Source of the DNA: DASQVO01 sp035640715
GTDB lineage: Bacteria; Actinomycetota; Actinomycetes; Streptosporangiales; Streptosporangiaceae
Length of the DNA stretch: 6,180 nt
Direction: 5' to 3'
NCBI GenBank assembly: GCA_035640715.1
Contig: DASQVO010000085.1
Span: forward strand, 1 to 6,180
Shown: one piece after another, positions 1-4,881 of the stretch
Layout of the letters: the number at the start of each line of letters is the position of its first letter
How positions within the stretch are numbered: position 1 is the first letter of the stretch
Notes under the pieces: model-generated
What the model was told of the DNA's origin: nothing
Database searches by the model: none
Seen by the model: only the letters and a program-made list of their open reading frames with translations
Translations under genes and position numbers: made by a program

Positions 1-53
1 AGACAGACATCGCGGGCCTCCTTCCCGAGTTCGACTGTCACCCGGGAACGTAA
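1..53 (+). CDS. possible 3' end of a plus-strand gene (partial)
   Basis: In the frame starting at base 3, sixteen codons (ending PEFDCHPGT) run to a TAA at 51-53. Most third positions are G or C, as expected of a coding end in this genome. A GC-rich hairpin follows 21 nt after the stop, the usual place for a terminator. The product cannot be recognised from so few residues. The other two plus frames are also open at the left edge, to TGA at 64-66 and TAG at 128-130, but their codon use is less gene-like. This is a tentative call that depends on sequence to the left. Confidence 0.3.
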   Translation, partial: TDIAGLLPEFDCHPGT

Positions 54-74
54 CTCACCGGGCTGAGCAGGGAA

Positions 75-103
75 GGGGGCCCCGGCCTAACGCCCGGTCC
101 CCC
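75..103 (+). terminator. GC-rich hairpin, candidate terminator
   Basis: Arms 75-85 and 93-103 pair at 9 of 11 positions, including five consecutive G-C pairs at the base, around a 7-nt loop. No T-run follows, which is common for actinomycete terminators. It lies just after the possible coding end at 53 and about 160 nt past the stop of the minus-strand oxidoreductase, so it could serve either side. The call rests on pairing and position only. Confidence 0.35.
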
Positions 104-217
104 ATAGGGTCAGGTCAACGCTCATAGCCGGGTTTTGACACCCTTCACGTCACTCACGGGCACCCGCTCAGGCTCGTGACCTCACCAGTCACAGGCCCGG
201 ACCGGCGCAGTCGTACC

Positions 218-261
218 CTTCCAAGCTGGTCATACGGGGCTCGATTCCCGTCACCCGCTCC
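218..261 (+). other. 3' half of a tRNA-Gly(TCC): putative attachment-site scar
   Basis: The stretch begins with an anticodon loop CTTCCAA (218-224, anticodon TCC at 220-222). It continues with the 3' anticodon strand GCTGG (225-229), a short variable loop, a T arm (ACGGG 234-238 pairing CCCGT 247-251 around CTCGATT), the 3' acceptor strand CACCCGC (252-258) and T-C-C at the 3' end. Upstream bases 213-217 do not pair properly with GCTGG, and no D arm or 5' acceptor strand (expected GCGGGTG) precedes it. The T loop has one extra G, so this is not a working tRNA. Tyrosine integrases commonly recombine at the anticodon loop or T arm and duplicate the tRNA 3' end, leaving exactly this kind of remnant. 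A truncated tyrosine integrase lies about 770 bp away, but the link between them is inferred. Confidence 0.6.
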
Positions 262-263
262 GG

Positions 264-680
264 CTACGCGACCCAGGGCCCGACACCGCCGACCCGATCA
301 ACGGTGATCCGAGTGACATAGCCAGGCGGCACGTTCGGGGGCGGCGCGGCGCCGTACCTGGCACAGATCAGCGGGGCCAGGTCAGGGGCAACTCCCTCGA
401 TGATCGTGGCCGTACCGTAGACCACCAGATAGAACTGGAACGAGGGATGGGGGCCGCCCTCGGAGCGTTGGTCGGACTCGATTGACACCACGACACGAGG
501 GTCGCGCCGAAGGTTGCGCACCTTGACGTGCTCAGCCGTATGCATCATCACCAGCTCGTCGCCGTCCATAGCGATCCACGCGCAGCTCACCTGAGGGCTT
601 CCGTCCGCGTTGAGGGTCACTACATGAGCTAGCCGGCCAGACTCCACGACCGCACGGGCGCTCTCCGGAAGGACCGTCAT
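264..680 (-). CDS. PPOX-class (split beta-barrel) F420/flavin-dependent oxidoreductase
   Basis: The 138-residue protein has the usual length and pattern of the small pyridoxamine-phosphate-oxidase-like enzymes of actinomycetes. An N-terminal helix is followed by strand blocks RLAHVVTLNADGSPQVSCAW (16-35) and DELVMMHTA (41-49). Next come the basic cofactor-phosphate segment KVRNLRRDPRV (53-63), a further strand around 82-94, and the family-typical C-terminus ending DRVGGVGPW. Members are soluble cytosolic proteins that bind F420 or a flavin and reduce diverse substrates; this one's substrate cannot be read from sequence. The ATG at 680 is chosen because upstream sequence lacks a Shine-Dalgarno but has TAGGTT 6 nt before it, suggesting a leaderless start. 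It stands alone. Its TAG abuts the tRNA remnant, with only two bases between. F420 versus FMN is unresolved. Confidence 0.85.
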   Translation of the reverse strand: MTVLPESARAVVESGRLAHVVTLNADGSPQVSCAWIAMDGDELVMMHTAEHVKVRNLRRDPRVVVSIESDQRSEGGPHPSFQFYLVVYGTATIIEGVAPDLAPLICARYGAAPPPNVPPGYVTRITVDRVGGVGPWVA

Positions 681-692
681 GGGCTTAACCTA
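681..692 (-). promoter_or_regulatory. possible leaderless promoter of the oxidoreductase
   Basis: On the minus strand TAGGTT (692-687) fits the actinomycete -10 pattern TANNNT. It is followed by AAGCCC and then the ATG at 680, which would place the transcript start at or next to the start codon. There is no purine-rich ribosome site in between. No convincing -35 is visible, so confidence is low. Confidence 0.35.
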
Positions 693-729
693 GCCGCGGG
701 CGGTCACGATGGTGACGACGAGGACCAGG

Positions 730-782
730 GCGCAGAGGTGCCAGGCGCAGAGCGCGGATGGGAGCCACGCTGGGAGCCACGG
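730..782. repeat. two short direct-repeat pairs
   Basis: GCGCAGAG occurs at 730-737 and 745-752 (15-bp period) within a longer imperfect match CCAGGGCGCAGAGGTG / CCAGGCGCAGAGCG. Immediately after comes a 12-bp unit TGGGAGCCACGC at 759-770, repeated head-to-tail as TGGGAGCCACGG at 771-782 with one change. Function is unknown. Such repeats near an integrase can be arm-type binding sites, but nothing here proves it. Confidence 0.5.
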
Positions 783-933
783 GGACGAACGACATCCTGA
801 TTCGCTGGACGTGCCCGGACAGCCGACAGGGACGCGTCCGGGTCCCGGACTTCTCCGAACACGGCCGGACGACCACACGGGAATCTACGGATCAGATGGC
901 GGCAGCGGTGTGACGAGGCGCCGAGCGTGTCGC

Positions 934-984
934 CATGAAGACGGCGCTTCACCTGCACAAACGCGGGGAGGCGCCGTTTTCATG
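934..984. terminator. 16-bp stem-loop downstream of the integrase
   Basis: Arms CATGAAGACGGCGCTT (934-949) and AGGCGCCGTTTTCATG (969-984) are complementary apart from two G-T positions, with a 19-nt loop. In plus-strand RNA the stem is continuous with two G-U wobbles. In minus-strand RNA, the direction of the integrase transcript, the same positions become A-C mismatches but 14 pairs remain. It starts 47 nt beyond the integrase stop, so a terminator for that gene is the simplest role. A recombination-site structure is the alternative. No T-tract follows the stem on the plus strand. Confidence 0.5.
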
Positions 985-1030
985 CTCTCCGGCTGAGACC
1001 GGCTGGCTGTGCCCTATATGTGCCTTAGTT

Positions 1031-2365
1031 TCAGCTATCTGCTTCGGGTTCGTGTGGTGTGTCTTCCCCGGGCTCGGCGGGGTCGCGTAGTGCGTCTTCG
1101 ATGCGCCGCTTGGCTGTCTGGTCCTGGCCGTCGATGCATTTGGCGTAGACCTTGAGCAGGACGGCGACGCTGTGCCCGGCCCACTCGGCGACCTGGGCGG
1201 GCGGGACACCGCCGTTGAGCCACGTCGAGACGCACGCGTGCCGCAGGTCATAGACACGTTTGGCCAGCGGGGAGGCATACTCGGCAGGGGTCAGCGCGGT
1301 GCGGCGTGCCTTGTCCCATGCGCGGCGGTAGGTGATCGATGCCAGCTCGCCCCCGTAGATGCCGGAGAAGACCCGCCCGCCGGGGCCGGTCCCGAACTTC
1401 TCCAGATGCGAGCGCAGGAGCCGGGTCAGCGGTGGGGGGACGGGGACCCGGCGCCATTCCCCCACGGGGCGGGACTTGAGGTGGCGTTGTTCGCGGCTGG
1501 TGCCGTCGTCAGTCCATTCGGCGCCCGCCTCGGGCGCGGCTGAGCAGAACCGCAGCTCTCCCCAGCCGCCGGCGGGTTCCTCCCATTCGCCCGCGGCTTT
1601 GTTCCATACGAGCGGCGGGAGGGTGATGTTGTCCTTACAGAGATTGACGGCTTCCTCGGGCCGCAGGGCTGCGTAGTAGATGACGGCGAAGAATGCGACG
1701 AGCCGGGGGCCGCTGGGTGCCTGCCCGCGTACCGCGTCGAACAGCCGCCGCGCCTGTGCGGGGTTGACGACGCAGCGCCGGTCAACCTCCTGCGTCGTCT
1801 TCGGGGCCTTCCACTTGATCGCCTTGATGGGATTGCCGTCGAGCAGCCGCCGTTCTACGGCGTACTCAAGCGCGTTCGCCAGGATGGCGCGGTTGCTCCG
1901 GGCCGTCCATGCCGCCGCAGGGTGGCCATTGAGCTGTGTTGCGGCGGCATCGAGAACAGCGCGCATCACGGCCGGGTCGGTGAGGGCGGAGACGGGTTTG
2001 GTGTTGCGGGACAGCCAGTTGAGGATGACGGCAGCGTCGTCCGGGCAGTTGGCGCGTCTTTTGGTGTTGAATCCCCACTGCCGCAGTGCCGTGCGCGTGG
2101 CCTTCTCATCTGGCTTGCCCTTGCTGGTTGCGATCATCGCGGGCATGACGGTGACGAGTGCCCATGCGATGCTGGCGCGCCGTTTCGCGGCTGAGTGCTT
2201 CCATTTCATGTCCACGTAGGACACGCAGAAGTCGTACCAGGACATGTCATTGTCTGCCCGGCGCCATGAGACGGGGCGGCCGCGCCCCCCGGCGTTTGGG
2301 TGGCAGCGCGGTGGTGGGTACAGATCAGCCAGTTCGGGCGTCCTGGCCCTGGAACGTGCTGGCAT
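1031..2365 (-). CDS. tyrosine recombinase/integrase, N-terminally truncated
   Basis: This frame encodes the core-binding and catalytic parts of an actinomycete element integrase, which cuts and rejoins DNA at specific attachment sites. With ATG 2365 as residue 1, a SAM-like core-binding region spans about 41-180 (SWYDFCVSYVDMKW near 42-55). The catalytic domain carries R235 (AALRPEEA), K297, YDLRH at 372-376 (R375), GH at 397-398 and the nucleophile Y407 in KVYAKCIDG. Tyr372 replaces the first histidine of the usual HxxR, a variation I know from this actinomycete subgroup. Family members normally carry roughly 70-100 more N-terminal residues (an arm-site-binding region). Here resemblance starts at GRPVSW (about residue 30, base ~2278), and residues 1-29 appear to be translated from promoter DNA of the divergent decarboxylase. 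No Shine-Dalgarno at suitable spacing precedes ATG 2365 or the internal ATG 2245. No excisionase or replication genes accompany it. It is probably a relic without full site specificity. Confidence 0.82.
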   Translation of the reverse strand: MPARSRARTPELADLYPPPRCHPNAGGRGRPVSWRRADNDMSWYDFCVSYVDMKWKHSAAKRRASIAWALVTVMPAMIATSKGKPDEKATRTALRQWGFNTKRRANCPDDAAVILNWLSRNTKPVSALTDPAVMRAVLDAAATQLNGHPAAAWTARSNRAILANALEYAVERRLLDGNPIKAIKWKAPKTTQEVDRRCVVNPAQARRLFDAVRGQAPSGPRLVAFFAVIYYAALRPEEAVNLCKDNITLPPLVWNKAAGEWEEPAGGWGELRFCSAAPEAGAEWTDDGTSREQRHLKSRPVGEWRRVPVPPPLTRLLRSHLEKFGTGPGGRVFSGIYGGELASITYRRAWDKARRTALTPAEYASPLAKRVYDLRHACVSTWLNGGVPPAQVAEWAGHSVAVLLKVYAKCIDGQDQTAKRRIEDALRDPAEPGEDTPHEPEADS

Positions 2366-2375
2366 ACTTCCGGAT
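2363..2375 (+). promoter_or_regulatory. possible -10 and leaderless start of the decarboxylase
   Basis: CATACT at 2363-2368 sits 7 nt before the ATG at 2376, and no ribosome-binding site lies between them. This mirrors the spacing seen at the toxin-antitoxin operon (7 nt) and the oxidoreductase (6 nt). No clear -35 is visible. A short inverted GGAA/TTCC pair (2351-2354, 2368-2371) brackets the hexamer. Because the integrase frame starts inside this element, it probably belongs to the decarboxylase rather than to the integrase. Confidence 0.3.
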
Positions 2376-3758
2376 ATGTCTGTCGACGCTGAGGCCGGGA
2401 GACTGCTGGCTGACGCCGCCGAGCGCGCTCGGCGCTACCTCGCTGGCCTGGATCACCGCCTGGTGGCCCCGGACCGGGCGGCGCTTTCTGCGCTCGCCTC
2501 CTTCGACGAGCCGCTCCCCGAGGAGCCGGGAGATCCAGCCGCCACCTTGGCCCTGCTCGACGAGGCGGGATCGCCTGCCACGGTGGCAAGCACGGGCGGG
2601 CGTTATTTCGGATTTGTCATCGGCGGCTCTTTGCCGATCGCAGTCGCGGCGAACTGGCTCGCGACCGCATGGGACCAGAACACAGCACTGCCGGTCATGT
2701 CACCGGTCGCGGCGCGGCTTCACGAGGTGGTGACCGGCTGGCTGACCAGCCTGCTCGGTTTGCCGCCTGGCACTGCCGCGGCCTTCGTGACGGGGACGGC
2801 CATGGCGAACACCGCTGCGCTCACCGCGGCGCGGGACCAGCAATTGGCCCGGATCGGCTGGGACGTCCAGGCCAACGGGCTGTTTGGCGCTCCCGAGCTG
2901 ACCGTGGTGATCGGGGAGAACGCTCACGCCACGCTGGTCCGCGCCCTCGGGGTGGTGGGGCTCGGGCGGGAGCGGGTCATCCGCGTCCCGGCCGATGACC
3001 AGGGTCGCATGCGTGCCGGCCGGTTGCCCGGGGACGTCACCGGACCGGCAGTGATCTGCGCCCAGGCAGGCGAGGTCAACACCGGCGCGTTCGATCCGTT
3101 CCCCGAGATCGTGGCCTGGGCCCGCGAGCGAGATGCCTGGGTGCATGTGGATGGCGCGTTCGGTCTGTGGGCGCTGGCCGACCCCTCGCGAGCGGATCTG
3201 ACCGCGGGCCTGGCCGATGCCGATTCCTGGGCCGTCGATGCCCATAAGTGGCTGAACGTCCCCTACGACTGCGGGATCTGTCTGGTCCGGCGACCGGGGG
3301 ACCTTCGCCGCAGCTTCGCCACGGTTGCCGGCTACATGCCTCCCGACGTGGGGTTCGAAGCCACGCACCACACGCCGCAGTCCTCGCAGCGAGCCCGCCA
3401 GGTGGAGGTCTGGGCGGTTCTGCGCACGCTGGGCCGCCAGGGTGTGGCCGATCTTGTGGTACGGGCGTGCAACCATGCGCAGACCATGGCGGCCAGGCTG
3501 CGGAAGGCGGGACTGGAGGTGCTGAACGATGTGGTGCTCAACCAGGTTCTGGTGCGGGCCGGCACCGACGAGCTGACGACGGCTCTGGTGAACGCCGTTC
3601 AGCAGGACGGGACGTGCTGGTGCGGTCCGACCTTGTGGAAAGGCAGGCCGGCCATGCGGATCAGCATCTCCGGATGGGCGACCTCCGGCGAGGACATCGA
3701 AAAGAGCGCACACGCGATCAGCGCGGCGGCGCAGCGTATCGCCGGAGGGGGCGCATGA
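2376..3758 (+). CDS. group II PLP-dependent amino-acid decarboxylase family protein
   Basis: The 460-residue protein has the length and fold pattern of the aromatic-amino-acid/glutamate/diaminobutyrate decarboxylase group, cytosolic enzymes that use PLP to remove the alpha-carboxylate of an amino acid. Visible landmarks are GGRYFGFVIGG (74-84), LPVMSP (105-110), the cofactor-phosphate loop TGTAMANT (139-146) and His184 in ENAHATL (the ring-stacking position). Further on are AGEVNTGAFD (231-240), HVDGAFG with Asp259 for the pyridine nitrogen, and DAHKWLN with Lys291 as the Schiff-base lysine. The end of the large domain carries RARQVEVWAVLRTLG (339-353). The start at 2376 gives the usual family N-terminus; the in-frame ATG at 2244 would add 44 atypical residues read across the integrase antisense. 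Many actinomycete members are annotated only as decarboxylase or aminotransferase, and the substrate is not predictable here. Its TGA overlaps the ATG of a 36-codon ORF. Confidence 0.9.
   Translation: MSVDAEAGRLLADAAERARRYLAGLDHRLVAPDRAALSALASFDEPLPEEPGDPAATLALLDEAGSPATVASTGGRYFGFVIGGSLPIAVAANWLATAWDQNTALPVMSPVAARLHEVVTGWLTSLLGLPPGTAAAFVTGTAMANTAALTAARDQQLARIGWDVQANGLFGAPELTVVIGENAHATLVRALGVVGLGRERVIRVPADDQGRMRAGRLPGDVTGPAVICAQAGEVNTGAFDPFPEIVAWARERDAWVHVDGAFGLWALADPSRADLTAGLADADSWAVDAHKWLNVPYDCGICLVRRPGDLRRSFATVAGYMPPDVGFEATHHTPQSSQRARQVEVWAVLRTLGRQGVADLVVRACNHAQTMAARLRKAGLEVLNDVVLNQVLVRAGTDELTTALVNAVQQDGTCWCGPTLWKGRPAMRISISGWATSGEDIEKSAHAISAAAQRIAGGGA
3744..3748 (+). promoter_or_regulatory. 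strong Shine-Dalgarno for the 36-codon ORF
   Basis: GGAGG (followed by GGG) lies 6 nt before the ATG at 3755, inside the last codons of the decarboxylase. It is the best ribosome site in the window and is placed for the downstream ATG only. It is the main reason to take the small ORF seriously. Confidence 0.6.
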
Positions 3759-3865
3759 ACGACGCCAAGGCAGCAGACCCCCGGCACATGGCTCAGGACG
3801 CGGGAGCGGAACTCACCGGGCTGGATGCGAGGCTGGTAGTGACCGTGCAGATTCCCCGGCTCTGA
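3755..3865 (+). CDS. 36-residue small ORF translationally coupled to the decarboxylase
   Basis: The ORF starts with an ATG overlapping the decarboxylase stop (ATGA, 3755-3758), has GGAGG 6 nt upstream, and ends at TGA 3863-3865. The peptide begins MNDAKAADPRHMAQD and ends LVVTVQIPRL. It has no cysteine, no signal peptide and no membrane segment, and I recognise no family. It could be a genuine small partner protein, the stub of a longer gene cut by a recombination event, or a chance frame under a real ribosome site. Convergent orientation with the HEPN gene 97 nt away leaves little room for a longer original product. The overlap and ribosome site support translation; function is unknown. Confidence 0.45.
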   Translation: MNDAKAADPRHMAQDAGAELTGLDARLVVTVQIPRL

Positions 3866-3894
3866 ACGGTCTTCGGCAGGCCTCAACTCACACC

Positions 3895-3941
3895 GCACGC
3901 GCGCCGGACGGCGGATCCATGCACTATGGCGCACCGCGTGC
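3895..3941. terminator. hairpin between convergent genes, candidate bidirectional terminator
   Basis: GCACGCG (3895-3901) pairs perfectly with CGCGTGC (3935-3941). The stem continues as CGCC (3902-3905) with GGCG (3928-3931) after a 3-nt bulge (3932-3934). The loop is 22 nt. It lies between the small ORF stop (3865) and the HEPN gene stop (3962), where both transcripts should end. No T-run is present. Confidence 0.45.
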
Positions 3942-3961
3942 AGGCTACGTTTCGCGAGGTA

Positions 3962-4315
3962 CTACGTCGGGCGTAGGTGGTGTTGGACCGTTTGCCGCAG
4001 CGAGTCGAGGCGGGACCAGGTGGACCGCCTGACCAGTCCCTCATCGATGTCGGGGAGGCGGGAGTGGGCCAGGTGGTTGCGCAGGTCATACAGGTTGGCC
4101 CAGGTCCGGTCGGCGCGCACCAGCTGCCCGGTCGCCGCCGTGTAGGCGAGCGCCTCATTGCCCACGGCGATCCACAGTCGGTGCAAGACCCAGCGATACC
4201 GGGTGTCCAGGTCGAATCTTGCAGCGTCACCCTCGTCGCGGAGGGCCGCGATCTCGCCCAGCAGGGCGTCGAGTTCGAGCAGCGCGTGACGGTCAGGACG
4301 GACGTCGGCGCTCAC
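3962..4315 (-). CDS. HEPN-domain protein, HepT-like putative toxin
   Basis: This 117-residue, mostly helical protein looks like a HEPN/HepT (DUF86-like) ribonuclease toxin. Its core motif is R79-N-H-L-A-H84, the RX4H catalytic arrangement of HEPN RNases, after a helix with WVLHRLWIAVGNEALAY (42-58) and before DEGLVRRSTWSRLDSLRQTV (91-110). In characterised HepT the motif continues HXY, and that tyrosine is AMPylated by the partner MntA to silence the toxin. Here residue 86 is Arg, so the acceptor tyrosine is absent. The GTG start (4315-4313) overlaps the upstream gene's TGA as GTGA, with no Shine-Dalgarno, indicating coupled translation. Toxin activity is inferred from the RX4H motif and pairing. 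A non-toxin HEPN accessory protein remains possible. Confidence 0.6.
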   Translation of the reverse strand: MSADVRPDRHALLELDALLGEIAALRDEGDAARFDLDTRYRWVLHRLWIAVGNEALAYTAATGQLVRADRTWANLYDLRNHLAHSRLPDIDEGLVRRSTWSRLDSLRQTVQHHLRPT

Positions 4316-4605
4316 AACGGCGTGGCTGTGACTAGATCGGAGCTGACATGCTCGTTGCGCAGCGCCCCGTCGGAATACAGCGTGACCTCGGCGCCGAGCA
4401 GGTCCGTGGCGGCCCGCTGGAACTCGAACATGTCGAACAGGTCCCGATCCTCGGCGATGTGGCCGCGCAGGCGGCCTGGCGAGGCGAAGGCCAAGCCGGT
4501 GATCCCATACCGGGCAGCCAGATCGACCAGCTCTGCGGCACGTGAATGGACCTGCTGCTCGGTCGCGGGCGGCAGGTGCGCTGGCTCGGCAAGGGGCTGG
4601 CTCAC
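4312..4605 (-). CDS. degenerate MNT-like nucleotidyltransferase, putative antitoxin
   Basis: With GTG 4605 as residue 1, this 97-residue protein resembles the minimal nucleotidyltransferases paired with HEPN toxins. Residues 34-48 (GITGLAFASPGRLRG) match the strand-loop carrying the GSxxRG signature. EDRD (52-55) sits where the first DxD aspartates belong. LFDMFEFQRAATDLLGAEVT (56-75) and YSDGAL (77-82) match the conserved FDxxxLxxxLexLLGxxVDlvt-like C-terminal half. The first G of the signature is Ala41, two extra residues separate Ser42 from Arg45, and the strand that normally separates DxD from LFD is missing. It may therefore bind without catalysing AMPylation. A GTG at 4626 would add 7 residues, with AAGGA only 2 nt upstream. 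I prefer 4605 because TAGACT lies exactly 7 nt before it. It precedes and overlaps the HEPN gene. Confidence 0.55.
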   Translation of the reverse strand: MSQPLAEPAHLPPATEQQVHSRAAELVDLAARYGITGLAFASPGRLRGHIAEDRDLFDMFEFQRAATDLLGAEVTLYSDGALRNEHVSSDLVTATPL

Positions 4606-4639
4606 GCGACCAAGTCTACCGGCCACTGTCCTTGGTCAA
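4606..4639 (-). promoter_or_regulatory. leaderless promoter embedded in a palindromic operator
   Basis: On the minus strand TTGACC (4639-4634) and TAGACT (4618-4613) form a -35/-10 pair with a short 15-nt spacer, and GTG 4605 follows after 7 nt. Superimposed is a perfect inverted repeat: GACCAAG (4608-4614) and CTTGGTC (4631-4637), with a 16-nt centre. Each arm overlaps one promoter element, the layout expected for autorepression by a toxin-antitoxin complex. Which protein binds is unknown, since neither shows an obvious DNA-binding fold. Confidence 0.5.
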
Positions 4640-4881
4640 TGATCGAAATAACGGGACATACCTGAACTGCCGTCCCTTCCGGCGCCTCCAGAAAGAGGTA
4701 ATCAGGCTGGCAGCCAGGGATCTGCCTCGCTGGCTAGCAGATAGGCGAACGGTTCAAGTCGCCCCTCGGACACGAACCGGTCGCCTATACGAGTTGCTTG
4801 GTTTCCGCACCGACGTGCACCTTAATCAGCGGTTGACAGTTGTTGTTTGTCTGTTACGGCCTAACGGACATACTGATGTGA
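4640..4881. other. 242-bp gene-poor, A+T-richer gap
   Basis: Between the operon promoter and the repeat-protein relic no convincing gene is seen. One plus-strand frame stays open across it, but its translation is family-less, has no credible start and lacks the G/C third-position bias. A+T is clearly higher than in the flanking genes, most of all about 4830-4895. A strong inverted repeat lies at 4741-4788. Promoter-like hexamers occur (TTGACA at 4833-4838; TTGTCT 4847-4852 with CATACT 4869-4874, spacer 16), but no gene starts after them. The octamer CTAACGGA is repeated at 4861-4868 and 4894-4901. Confidence 0.5.
4741..4788. repeat. 15-bp inverted repeat (stem-loop), 14/15 paired
   Basis: ATAGGCGAACGGTTC (4741-4755) and GAACCGGTCGCCTAT (4774-4788) are reverse complements except for one internal position, around an 18-nt loop. 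No T-run follows on either side, and no gene ends close by on the plus strand, so a simple terminator is not the obvious reading. It could be a structured RNA, an operator, or part of a lost mobile element. Confidence 0.6.

Larger units (their letters stand above)
681..1030. other. 350-bp region without a supported gene
   Basis: This gap lies between the oxidoreductase start and the integrase stop. Open frames on both strands here have arginine/proline-rich, histidine-scattered translations with no family resemblance, and they run on from the integrase antisense, so I treat them as shadows. The region contains short direct repeats (730-782) and a long hairpin (934-984), entered separately. 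It may hold an attachment region of the integrase, but I can see no duplicated core sequence elsewhere in the window. Confidence 0.5.

Noticed and set aside
135..163. TTGACA at 135-140 as a plus-strand promoter
   Set aside because: No -10-like hexamer lies 16-18 nt downstream and no plus-strand gene follows.
185..261. complete functional tRNA-Gly gene
   Set aside because: There is no 5' acceptor strand, no D arm, the 5' anticodon strand does not pair, and the T loop has 8 nt.
2244..2375. 44-residue N-terminal extension of the decarboxylase from ATG 2244
   Set aside because: The extension is atypical for the family, reads across the integrase antisense and the likely promoter, and the ATG at 2376 gives the expected N-terminus.
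2700..3713. 337-codon minus-strand frame inside the decarboxylase
   Set aside because: It is antisense to the PLP decarboxylase, whose motifs are unambiguous, and it shows no domain pattern of its own.
3883..4230. 115-codon minus-strand frame overlapping the HEPN gene
   Set aside because: It is a frame-shifted shadow of the HEPN gene. The HEPN motif and the GTGA junction with the upstream gene fix the correct frame.
4833..4861. TTGACA at 4833-4838 as promoter of the repeat-protein frame
   Set aside because: The hexamers at 16-18 nt spacing (TACGGC, ACGGCC, CGGCCT) are poor -10 elements, and the downstream frame has no start codon.
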